A DNA stretch of 64,000 nucleotides from Sebastes aleutianus. Taxonomy: Eukaryota; Chordata; Actinopteri; Perciformes; Sebastidae. Position numbers and translations under genes: made by a program. Every line of letters begins with the position of its first letter. Position 1 is the first letter of the stretch. A model generated the notes under the pieces. The model ran no database searches, was not told the DNA's origin, and was given only the letters and a program-made list of their open reading frames with translations. Of the stretch, positions 11,302 to 23,000 are shown in pieces. The stretch is taken from NCBI GenBank assembly GCA_916700875.1, contig CAKAKS010000062.1:17078460-17142459 (forward strand), read 5' to 3'.

Positions 11302-13639
11302 ACTGAACACTTTTATGATACTGCACAAGGAAAACGGTTTGTTATGAATGTTTTTAGATTGGTCATGTTTGCACATTTTTTTACTGTTACATTTTTAAGA
11401 ATAGTTTGGCCAGTCTGAACTGAGTAGAGCTGAACTTGACACAGAAAATGGGACGTATGGGACACAGACTCACATATCACACCCTAGGCAGCTTTAGTTT
11501 GTACTGCAAACTGATGAGATGCCTCCTCAAAGTTTCTGTTGATGGATGTAAACATCACGTTTTTTTGGGGTTTTTTTACCAAAAGAGAAGAGTGAATTAT
11601 GGATAGCAAATGTTGGAGAGTAAAAAAAACTAAAATATTACTCACAAAGATTATACACAGACATCCTACCACCACTATGCAAGAGTAGAACATGTGACAA
11701 ACTGAAACAGAAATGATCACGACATGATTGTGATCATTGTTCACGGGAAGTCACAGTTAGACTAAAACACACTTCAGTGAAAATATGTATGCTGATTCCT
11801 AAGAGGTATCAATAACAGTATTCATAGACACGCTTGTACCGTTAATGTATTACTAATATACACTCAGACAGTATGAATAACTTCCCTATGTATTCCAATA
11901 AACAGTCCTGCAATAAATACTACTCTGTCCACACCCAGGCGGTGGACAGAATATTAGAAACACTATCTCTTTTGACTGTTTTATTGTGAAACTTTTACTG
12001 GCTATATTGTTATTATGGTATTGTGTCCAGACTGTCTAGAATTATTAAATTAGTCGCCAACTGTTTTGATAATTGATTAATTGTTTGAGTAATTTTTTAA
12101 GAAAACAAAGCTTCCAGCTTCTTAAAATGTGAATATTTTCTGGTTTCTTTACTTCTCTATGATAGTAAACTGAATATCTTTTGAGTTGTGGACAAAACAA
12201 GACATTTGAGGACGTCATCTTGGGCTTTGGGAAACACTGATCAACATTTTTCACCATTTTCTGGACCAAAAAACTCATCGATTAATCGAGAAAAAAAATC
12301 AACAGATTAATCGTCGATGAAAATAATCGTTAGTTGCAACCGTAATTGTGTCTGTCTCGACGCTGAAGACTAGCTGTTTGGACGGTTAACTTGAGTGTAT
12401 TTAGAGTAATGAGACTTCACTGCCCTCCAGTGGTCACAGTGAGAGACTGCAACATTACGTTTTTTGTGGCTAACGGTTTTAATCATTATAATCAATATTA
12501 ATATCTATGTACAACTCATAATTAGTGTGATTATTACAGATAACGTAACATAAATACTGATGATAACGGTATTAAAAACAGTTTTTATTGGTCTGGAGAT
12601 TAGTTTAACCTGGAAATGGTCATACTTCTGGTCACTTTCAAAATATTTTGAGTGATCAAACTGAATGCAGAAAAAAATAACTATTCATTGCAAAAACGTA
12701 AACTCTTCCTCCAGTATCATCATTTGTCATCTCTATTATGGTAAACCACAGTATTAATTATGCATTACCAGGATTTAAGGAGGAAAACTGTTAATTGCCA
12801 CAATGTAAATGCTTTAACAGCAAACATATCCCTGTTTCCTGACAGTCATTATGTGTTATCTGTGCAGACAGATCCAGACAGTAGAGATTCTGTTAAAATA
12901 AACCTTTATATTAAAGAACTGTTCATTTACATCTATGAACATGAGTTTCCCACCAGACATCATCACATCATTAGGGGTGTAAATCACAAGTTTCATCACG
13001 ATACATTATATTGATTTTTCGGACAACGATAGAATATGTAAGGGATAATGTACAGCATCGCCCTGTCTGGGTTTATTTCACAACAATGACCCGCTAGCTG
13101 TACATTATCCTGCTTATTACACGGCTACTTACTTAAGAAATCAATAATTTGACACAAAAACGGTCTGCCAGAGTCCGACATCAGAACTGCGCCCATAGCA
13201 ACGGTCTGTTATACATAGCAACGGTCTGCTATAAAGAAATAACAGACCGTAGAACGCCGTGATTGGCCAATCAGAATTGTGTATTCATAAAGCCGAGTAA
13301 TAATTGCTGATATCACAAAGTCTGCCACGATACGATTTTGATTTAATCCAATTTAGTGGCCTGCGATCGATATGAGATGATATCATATGTCCATTTAACA
13401 CAATCATTTTACATTCATATCAACTCACAAAAAGCAACTAAAACATGAGTTGATCATTTTAATACTGGGCTCTGTAGGAGGGAGGTGTGCTTGGACGGAA
13501 ATGGTGGCACAGACCTGCCATGGGAATTTCAAAATAAAGGCGTGTCTGAAAGATGATGATGTATCGATGTTGTCACTTTGCATTGATGATATTAGTTCGT
13601 TGATCATTGAATCGATATATCGATCACATCGTTACACCC
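11302..13639. other. Tail-to-tail spacer between the Myb-like and HARBI1-like genes
   Basis: An AATAAA at 11897-11902 is a likely poly(A) site for the plus-strand gene. A TTTATT at 13072-13077 could serve the minus-strand gene. The repeat at about 12040-12345 and degenerate palindromic AT-rich repeat text at 13000-13640 (GATATATCGATCACATCG) fill much of the rest. I see no coding exon. Confidence 0.55.
12040..12345. repeat. Dispersed GATTAATCGATTAGT-type DNA-transposon repeat
   Basis: It is the same family as 6620-6865 and 53761-54091. It shares ATGATAGTAAACTGAATATC, GTTGTGGACAAAACAAGACA and the closing AATAATCGTTAGTTGCAAC. The left terminus is eroded. Confidence 0.7.
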
Positions 13640-16303
13640 CTATGTGTTTTCAGAATCAAAGTTTTTAAACAACAAATCTGAGATGGCGTCACGTCTGTGT
13701 ACACCTTCGTCATCTACCTCCCCCTCTCCCTCTCGGGTTATGGCTTCCTCCTTCTCAACGTCTCCTTGAACCACTTGTCCCATGTCCAAGTACACATTGT
13801 GCAACACACAGGCGGTCAGCACAACAGCTCTGGCTCGATCATAGTTTCCGATATCCAGATACCTGAGCCTTTGAAACCTGGCTCTCAGGTTGGCGACAGC
13901 CTGATCCAGGATGTGAAAATGCTCCTCCAGCGTCTTGTTGAAGAGCTCCTCTCTTGGTCCGTGACTTCCTGAGTATGGAGTTAAAATCTGAGCAGTAAGC
14001 AGGTAGCCGGCTCTGGCCACGAGGCAGCAGCCAGAGGGCATCAGTTCAGGATGCTGTTTGATTTTGTCTCTCAGAGCGCCGCCTCTGTCCACGTCTGATC
14101 CTTTAGTGATGCTGCAGTGTAGGAAGCTGCCTTTACGGTCGCATATGAGCTGCAGGTTTAGCCAGGAGTCGGGATGGGCCTCCTTCTTCATCCTCTTCAC
14201 CTCAGGCACAGTGCTCTCCACATCATGTTTCCCTATTGGCAGGCGGATTGGGATGCGGATATGTCCCAACACTCCCAGGACCCGAGGGACACCTTGCTGC
14301 TCCTCCTGCTCCTTCTGTGGACTGCAAAGTGGGAATAGGGCTTCTTCAGCCTCCCTGCCTGGAGAATAGAGAGGAAATGCCCCACCATTATCATTTTCAA
14401 ACAGCTTTTTTTTACACTTGAATCATTGACAACATTGTACTGATGTCCCACAAACACTAAAGTTAACTCACCGACTGGCCACCTGATTAGCCTCTCCTCC
14501 AGCGTGTTGACGCGCTCGCAGAAAGAAAAGAAGATCCTGTGAATATTTCCTTTCTCCAGGTGGAATCGGCGGGATACCGAGCGGTAGCTGACGCGCTCAG
14601 ACAGCAGAGTGAGGGACAGCAGGACAGTGTGGGACAGGGACAAGCGAGCCCGTCCGGCCATTCGAGCCCTGGATTTGGTGCTTTGAAGCAGGTCTGTGAT
14701 GTACTGATGGGAACAAAAAGTCAGTCAGTAAATTCAACAGGTATTTCAGGTGAAATTGATCATATGTAATCACAAACCATTCAACATTTGAGAATCTCCT
14801 ACAACGACGTGTTCAAGTGCACTGCGAATAAGTGACTTTATATTACCAACTTTGACAGGTTTGTAAATTTACTCACAGGGGTCAGCAACCTTTACTATCA
14901 AAAGAGCCATTTTAGGCAAATATATAAAAAAAAATCTGTCTGGAGCCGCAAAACATTTGAGCATTGTGATGAAGGTAACACAGTTTATAGTCTAAGTATA
15001 TAGTATATAAATCGAATGCAGTGAGGGCCAAAGAGCAAATGTACTACGGAGTATTAGGGCCACATTGAGGGGAAAAAACATCTGAGATTTCGAGAAAAAA
15101 GTCGTAATATTACAAGAATAAAGTCATAACTTTCCGTGGAAAAAAAAGTCATAATATTACGAGAATAAATTCAAATTTTACTAGAAAAAATTCAGAATTT
15201 TACGAGAAAAAAAGTCGTAATATTATAAGAATAGTCATAGCTTTACAAGAAAAAAGTTGTAATATTACGAGAAAAAAGTCAGAAGTTTACGAGAATAAAT
15301 TCAGAATTTTTACGTGAAAAAAAGTCGTAATATTACAATAAAAAAGTCAGAAGTTTACGAGAATAAATTCGTAATTTTATGAAAAAAAAGTCGTAATATT
15401 ACGAGAATAAAGTCGTAACTTTACGTGAAAAAGGTCGTAATATTACGATAAAAAAATCAGACGTTTACGAGAATAAAGTTAGAATTTTACGAGAAAAAAA
15501 GTCAGAATATTACAAGAATAAAGTCAAAAGTTTACAAGGAAAAAGTCGTAATATTACGAGAAAAAAGTCAGAAGTTTACGAGAATAAAGTTGAAATTTTA
15601 CGAGAAAAAAAGTCGTAATATTACAAGAATAAAGTCTTACTTTACGAGAAAAAAAACGTAATATGAGAATAAAGTCATAACTTTACGAGAAAAAAATAAC
15701 ACGTAAAATGACTACTTTATGATATTATGACTTTATTCTCGAAATCTCAGATTTATTTTATTTTCCTCAATGTGGCCCTAATACTTCGTCGTACCATAGA
15801 CCTACAACAATGATAAATAAAATTGAAAATGTAAACAAAAAAACAGTTATTCATTTCCACTAATCTTTTTTAAAACATCCACAGGGAGCCACTGGAGAGG
15901 AGCTGAAGAGCCGCAGGTTGCAGACCCCTGCTTTAGTTCCAGTAACAGTCTCAGTTAGTAGGTCAGATCATCACAGACAGACTGATACCTTCACTGCAGC
16001 ACCGTCAACAGTCTCCATCGGTTCTCCGGGATGTGGCTCCTCTTCCTCCGGCTGGATGCTGCTGGATGTTGTCGTCTGTAAAACTTGTGGCTGCACATTA
16101 GCTTGACTCTGCAGTAGCTGAACGTATATAGTAGGAGGAGGAGGCTGAGTGTTGAGTTTAGCTATCAGCTCAGCCTCCAGGATCTCCTCCACCGCCTGAT
16201 CCAGCCGCTGCTCCAGCTCACCCGGAGACAGAGGCTGCCACTCCCGCTCCACCAGGTCCAGCACGGCTCTACCCGCCGACAACACACACTCACTGACGTC
16301 CAT
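13640..16303 (-). CDS. HARBI1-like protein (PIF/Harbinger transposase-derived), probably inactive as a nuclease, 421 aa
   Basis: Three exons: 15989-16303 (ATG at 16303, MDVSECVLSAGRAVLDL), 14472-14703 and 13640-14358. All are GT-AG and phases sum to 422 codons. Exon 1 encodes an acidic, Gln-rich N-terminus. Exon 2 carries a helix-turn-helix-like stretch (SYRSVSRRFHLEKGNIHRI). Exon 3 carries the DDE_Tnp_4-like fold: WLNLQLICDRKGSFLHCSI, GSDVDRGGALRD, LTPYSG, ARFQRLRYLDIG and TACVLHNVYLD. The acids of the catalytic triad are not where the family has them: GVxD is GVLGH, the LxGDxGY site reads LVARAGY, and the Glu of the last motif reads HILDQAV. A domesticated DNA-binding or partner protein is inferred. 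A decayed transposase is less likely because the spliced frame is open. Confidence 0.85.
14876..15930. mobile_element. hAT-type non-autonomous element in HARBI1-like intron 1, enclosing a second repeat
   Basis: Terminal inverted repeats are CAGGGGTCAGCAACCT at the left and AGGTTGCAGACCCCTG at the right. GAGCCATTTT and GGAGCCACT lie just inside. The flanking 8-mers do not match cleanly, so the hAT assignment rests on the termini. Confidence 0.7.
15040..15795. repeat. Inverted-repeat element with an internal GTCGTAATATTACGAGAATAAA minisatellite
   Basis: The arms TACTACGGAGTATTAGGGCC and GGCCCTAATACTTCGTCGTA bracket an array of roughly 20-45 bp units built from GTCGTAATATTACGAGAA, AATAAAGTCATAACTTTACG and variants. 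It is nested in the element at 14876-15930. Confidence 0.85.
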
Positions 16304-16432
16304 CTGGAGCCGGCTATGTGTTAAAGTCAGGGGTCACCAGTTCTTCATACATGGAGCACAACAGTGGAGCTAACTAGCAGAGTTATTTGTAGCTGCATAG
16401 GCAGGAATCGTTGCTAGCAAATGCTAGCCAGC

Positions 16433-17872
16433 TAGAGATGTGTTGGTCCCGAACGAGCCGGTTTAAAGAGCCGGCTCCCGTCCGAGAGCCGTTTTTTCTT
16501 TTCTTTTTTCTTTAATTAAAGGGACTGTTTGTAACTTTAAGTGTATAAATGTACCGGGTCAGGACACATGCGCGCTCAAATATGTGCGCTCGCGTGTTGC
16601 CAGAGCCTCTCCTCCGCTGCCTGCTAGCCTTCACTGACACAGCGGACGCATTCTCGCTCCACCTCTAGACGTGAACGAGCGCTCACTCCACACTGCAGAA
16701 GAGTTTTTTTTAGCTCTGAGAATATCTAGTGAATGTACAGTGGACGTTTGTGCAGAAATAAATACTGCAGCTCCTCCAGACCAAGAGGTTTCCCGTGTCT
16801 TGTGAAGTGACGGGGCTCCGCAGCGAGAAATGTTACCGTCTCCGACCGGTTGCCGGTGTCTTCCCTGCTCTCTCCGGCTGCGGTCGGACACGATAGCGTT
16901 ACTCGCTGCGGAGCCCCGCTGCTTCCCGGAGGCTGAAGCAGGAAAAGCCAACACAGTATCAGCAGTGATTCATGGAGAGACCTTCGTCTGGTCAGCTAAC
17001 ATTACTGCCAAGCAGCTGAAATATAGAGTGATATTGTGGTTTTAACTGACGTGTGTCGCCTCACTGTTTTGAGCGATACTCGTTCATGTCTATATTTAGA
17101 GCGAGCAAACTCGAGCCCGACGCTGACTTTCGTTGACTTAACGGCCACAGGTGTCGCTGTTAACAAGCATTTCTGAAAGTTACAAATAGTCCCTTTAATT
17201 CAAGGCAAAATGAGTGGATGATCTTCTTCGCGCCACGGGCACTCCATGCACTGACTGCGACTGAATGTTGTGGTATTGACGTCCCATCAAACGGGGAGGG
17301 GCGGGGGTGCATGGCGCGCTGACGGTCGACAGGTACAGAGCAGGAGGAAGAGGAGGAGAGAAAGAGAGAGAGGACTGTGGTGCGCAAATAGCAGACCACA
17401 CTCAAAATACCTTTACTAGCTGCAACATTAAAGTAATGAACACAGAAAATATCCCAAAATAGCAAAAAAAATATTAGTAAAGTATCCGACAAAACTTTGT
17501 AAAATTTCAGTAAAACATCCTTAAAAAAAACATGTAAAATATCCACAAATATTTGTAGCAAATCAATTTAAAAAAAATGTTGTAAGCGTTTCGAGATAAG
17601 TTATGTTATGATTTGAGGCTATATAAAAATAAATTGAATTGAATTGAAGATAAGTGACAGTCGGAAATGAAGCAGCATGTAAAATTACAATATTCTGGAA
17701 ATTATAAGGTTTAGTATAATTATATTAAATAATGTAAGTGATATATGTTGAATTATAAAAAGGTAGAAGTGGTAAAATGAAGAGCCGTTTGGGAGCCGAA
17801 AGAGCCGGCTCTTCTTGGTGAGCTGAGCCAAATGGTCTGGCTCACTAAAAAGAGCCGAAATTCCCATCACTA
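16433..17872. mobile_element. hAT-type element with 8-bp target duplication
   Basis: It begins TAGAGATGTGTTGGTCCCGA and ends TTCCCATCACTA. It is flanked by TAGCCAGC (16425-16432) and TAGCCGGC (17873-17880), an 8-bp duplication with one difference. The interior has the GAGCCGGCTC-rich arms also seen at 58886-59919. It lies just upstream of the HARBI1-like first exon. Confidence 0.85.
16520..17194. mobile_element. Nested piggyBac-like MITE with TTAA target sites
   Basis: It is bounded by TTAA at 16516-16519 and 17195-17198. The termini are AGGGACTGTTTGTAACTTT and AAAGTTACAAATAGTCCCT. The interior is CpG-rich. Short open frames inside are not supported as genes. Confidence 0.85.
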
Positions 17873-17880
17873 TAGCCGGC

Positions 17881-20039
17881 TAGCTAACGAACGCTGCCTT
17901 CATGTGCTGTCGGAAAGTTCGAAACTTTTAGGAACGACGAGCACTACTCACTGCGTCAACGTTTGAAAAGTGGTTTTGTGAAAGATGTATTGATTTTTTT
18001 CACTATATAAATATTGAGCTTAGAGCTGAAACATTTCGTCGATTAGTTAATTACTCAACCGACAGAAAATTTGTAATTTATCGAGCAAAAGTGCTAAACA
18101 TCCTCTGGTTTCCAGCAAGCCAAATTGAATTTGAAAGCGTCAACTTGGGTGCTGGGATATTGTAATGGGCATTTATCACTATTTTATGACCAAATATCAC
18201 TATATTTTATTGACCAAACGATTAATTAATTAATAAAACAATCAACAAATTAATCTTTAATTAATATCTTTGGTTGCAGCACATATTGCTGGCTATTTTT
18301 TTACTAGTTCTCCACATATAAGCTGATAAACACTAGCAGAACAACCAGTTTTGAAAGGTCCCCACACCAGAGATAATAAAAGCCAATAATAAAATATGAT
18401 TGGCTGCAATTATGTTTTAATTCATTGCTGCTCTCCTCATCAGTCTGCCATGAACTTCTGCGCTAGCTTGTTATTGTATATGGTAGTGACTCTTAATTAG
18501 CACTTTAAGAAAACACTAAACTCTATGAGATATCTGCTGCTGTTAACAAATGCAATGCAAAATCAATTATTGTATTCTCCAACCGTGTCTCGAGCTTGCA
18601 CAAAAATAATACAATATTGTGATAATGCATTTAGCTTTGACTACATACAAAAACACCACAGTGCACAGGGGTGAAAAACAGTTGTTTTAATGTTAAATCA
18701 GTTACAAGTGCAACTTTGATCATGTCCCACTGTTTAACAGCCTCAATTTGCAAATGTTAACGTCAACAATTTCATTCAACACCCCCAGGTCGGAATATAC
18801 TTTCCTGTTGTAACTAATGGAGGGTTTTAGTTTTTAAACTGTAGTTTTCTAGATCAAGAGACCCAGTGTTATACTTTAGTTTGTTTTGATGTGCAGAGGA
18901 GTTGATTTTGAATTCACCTTTAGGAAAAGAATGTGTATTAAGGTATTAATGGGGTATAATAAAACACAAGTTGCAGCATGAACTAAACCTAAATGGGCAG
19001 TGATTCTGGGACAAAGGAGAGTCAAATGTGCAGCCCACTACTCTCATCACATGACAAACTACCTGTTTAACTTAAAACGGTTTACTATAAACAATTAGCC
19101 CCACTGATTCAAGTCAAGAAGATCTCCAAGATGTCAACGGCTACAATCAAACATTGGAGAGGAGAGTTGGTTAGTCCTCACCTTTGTTGTAATCAGTAAC
19201 CACTTAATTCATTTTTGATTGCTGCTCTGCCTGTCGGACATTTCATTTTCAACACCAGGTCCACGCCAGCGTTACATGTGTTGTAGATACCCACGACTGA
19301 GTGCATTCAGTCTCAGTAACTTCTGTGAGCAGCTACAGTAGGAAAACTACAACTACTGATAGGTAAAGTACCAAGAAATGTTCATCTTAATGCCAGATCT
19401 CCTGCCAACAAGTGAATCTATTTTATTTCAGATCCATATTGTTCAAAAGTTTTTGAAATACAGATAGTAACTTAGAAATTCACAAACTCCTAGCTATTGT
19501 CGCAACACATATCCAGGCCAAAGACCAAAAAACATGTTAAATCCTAGTAATAGTTTAATAAAGAAACACACAAACATAAAAGCCTAAAAATGTCACACCT
19601 TATCAACTCCCACGTTTAAGCCAGCAAAATAAAAAACACAAGTAAGGCAGCAGTAACCTTACCCCAAATAAAGACTAGAATTAATTAAATACGAGGTACA
19701 ATTTTTTATGTTCAGCCGTTACCAATCCCATGGATGACTGACAGTGTCGTGACAAGTCCGTCAGGTATCTCTGAAGGGTCTTGTGTGAAATTATCAATTT
19801 ATCTAGCATGCGTTCACCGATTTCAGGACAAATGAACCACTTTGAAGCACCCGCCCTCACATTTACAACAAGGGGAATCCGTGTTTGTAATTGTTTGTGC
19901 CCAGCTGAAGATCTGTTGTTGTCGGCAAGGTAAAACTCACCCGCGGAGGCATCACATCCCAAAGACTCAACCCCTCCCTCCCCCCGTGCATCCTCCCTCC
20001 GACCCCCTGTGCGTCCCTCTCGTTCCCCTGGCCCCTCCC
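17881..20039. other. Intergenic DNA between the HARBI1-like gene and elob
   Basis: About 18020-18285 is a degraded copy of the GATTAGTTAATTACT repeat family. The rest is AT-rich unique DNA, with the elob 3' UTR at its right end on the minus strand. I see no coding exon. Confidence 0.5.
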
Positions 20040-23000
20040 TCACTGTACAGCCTGCTCGTTGGCTGTGCTGCCCGAGTCCTGGGGCTTCATGACGTCAGGG
20101 AGCTCTGGGGGAGTGGAGAAAGGCTCGACCCTCAGCTGCTCAAATGAATCATCTGGAAGTGACAACAGTGAAAAGACGGAGAGAGATGAAACATAACAGA
20201 GTAAATCAGAGCAGAAAATCAAAGCTACTACCGTTTAAAACAAGCTGATCAGCTCAGACTAGACTACACGACTACAACACTAACTGAAAATGGTCTAATA
20301 TGGAGTTGATTCAAGGGTGAACTACTTACCACTCAGACGGAAAGCTAATCCCACCGTGGCTGGGGCCTGAGGTCGGGCTGTTTGATTTGTAAAGCCACAA
20401 TTTCCAAGAGTTTGACCGTCATTTAGCATCACATCATCCTGGTGAAAAAATGTAAAGACATAAAAGTAGGAAAGAGCACATTGTTCATTCATTAAATTTT
20501 TATCTTCCACGATACACAGTGCACATTTTCAGCCTTTTAAGACTTGGTGTTCAAGGCATCTGAAGAGATTTAGGAGACCAAGTTGCCAGAGCAGTGAAAT
20601 GCGTTGACGACTCATCAATTTCACACAACGCTCTCTGTTGTGAAAATGACTTGTGTTCCTCTGAGCCAGAAAGTTTGTATTCAGTGGCGGTTAAGTTTTA
20701 AGATGGAAGAATTCTCTGACTGTTGGGTAAATTAAATGATGCAGTTGGCTTTTTAACACTCAGATAGAGGTGGGTGATAAGGTTTTATGTTTCAACATTA
20801 GGGCCGTCAAACGATTAAAATATTAAATCATGATTAATCGCATGATTGTCCATAGTTAATTGTGATTCATTGCAAATGAATCACATTTCTTATCTGTTCT
20901 TTGTTCTTGTTTTGTCCGTCCAAAAGTCAGAAACCTTAATATATTCAATATTATTTTAGCTTGAAAAATTACTGAAACTATTAATTTATCATCAATAGTT
21001 GCCGATTAATTTTCTGCTGACCGACTAATCTTTGCAGCTTTAAACGGTAAAGCTAATTCTTACAACATAGACAAATTAATATCATTTCACAGTATATATT
21101 TTCATATAGCGCCCACCCTTTCACTCACCTCAATCAGACAGTGCTAAAGCATGAATGTAAATTATAATATTGCTCTAGAGATTGCTCAGGTGGGTATGAG
21201 CAACAATAAAAACAAATCAAAAAGCTGTGGTCACCACATACCACATGGACCACATAGCTGTGTGTGCTATGTAGTTCACTAACTGGGCATTTCACTAAGA
21301 ACTTACCTTGTAAAGTTTCTGATCTTCTGGTGGCCTCTTTAAAATGCCTTCTACAATGCGCTTCAGTTCATAGACTGTGGTAGACTCTTTGGCATCGGTA
21401 AAGATGGTCGTCTTGTGACGTCGGATCATTAGAAACACATCCTGAAGTGAGATCAAGTGACAGAAGACATAGTGGAAATGAGACACTGATGACTCACAAG
21501 AATTTTTACATCAGAAAAACATCATCATTGACCTTGATGATCCTCAAACAGGATGCTGTAAATCTCTGGAGGCACATTTCACCCTGAAACAACTCATTCA
21601 TGTTGTGGTGTTTTAATGAAGTTCTGAAGCTAGAAAAACAACCAAGAGTTAAGTAAAATATGCTGCATCTATAATAACATCCCGTTGTCTCTTTCAAATT
21701 CATTAGCCCCATTAAGAAATAAAGCTCATTTGGGTTTTTAAGACAAGTAATTCATAATCAACTCATTACTGGTTGTCTGTCTCTATGATAAAACCTCCAG
21801 AAAGTGTCTGTTGCCGTCAGCAGAGAGAAGCTTTAACATTTGCAAATATTAACCAATTGAAACAAAAGCAACTTATTGTTAGGGATGCACCGTTACTGTA
21901 TCAGATATCGGGCAGATACTGACTCAAATAGCTGGATTGGATATCTGTGACAGTGGGGCCGATCTATTAAAATCAATTCTATGTTTATTACTATATACAT
22001 TATAGACTGGCATTTTAATTGCTGTTGAGGTTTTGACCAATATGTTGCAGCATTAAAAAGGTTTACACCTGAATTGTAATTCCTGTTAATTTTGAAGATT
22101 TGTTTTATTTAAGTTGTTGGTGTACATTTTATCTTTAGAATAATAAACAACAATTCAATAAATGTATGTTATGTATCTATGTATTTATTTGTTACATGAC
22201 GTTCAAGTTGGGAAAGCAATGTTTAAGTGAAGCCTGATGTTATCTTACACAAAAGAATGATCCCAGTCACTTCCACACAGTGAGGCATACAGCTTATCAA
22301 TTAAACACTGGTATCAGATCAGTACTCGGTATCGGTTGATACCCAAAGTTATCGCTATCGGCATTGACACTGAAAACGTTGGATCTGTGCATCCCTACCT
22401 ATTGTGGGTGGGTTTTGATCAAAACACCTTCAGTATGCTGAACCGCTGTACAAAACCATACCCAAGTAAAGCCCTGACACAAAGTTATTCATACGTTTGA
22501 ATATCTCATGATCATGCAAATGAACAATATGACAGATGTAAAGTCAACTCAAACACTAAGGTAGATAAAGTAAATATATAGTTTAAAAATAAAGTGCAGT
22601 GATAACCACAGCTGGCAAAAACAACTGTGTGTACTAGCCAGGTGACAGGTTATTAAATCAAATCAAACCTTTGTTATAGACTCCAGATAAAACACAATAT
22701 AAAATAAATTATAAACAAAAGCCCAATGAGAATTTATGGTTTAAAAAGAATACAAATTAGTGTCCTACAAAGAGACAACTCAATCAATGTTTCCACAGCT
22801 GGAGTACTAAACTTTATGTTTGATACGTCCAAGATGATTTAATATTTAGAGTCATAAAGTTATTACAAATAACTTTAATTATAAGATTTCTTAGAACAGT
22901 TTGTTTGCTTGTGTATACATCATGCCTATAATCATTGCCTATAAATACCTTCATTTGTTCTGTAATAAAAGATATTATACCTTATTACAGACACTAACTC

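Noticed and set aside
13697..14369. Plus-strand frames over the HARBI1-like exon
   Set aside because: Antisense shadows of the minus-strand coding exon, without domain similarity.
16631..17045. CpG-rich segment with 70-107 codon frames, resembling a CpG-island gene
   Set aside because: It is the interior of the TTAA-type MITE nested in the hAT element.
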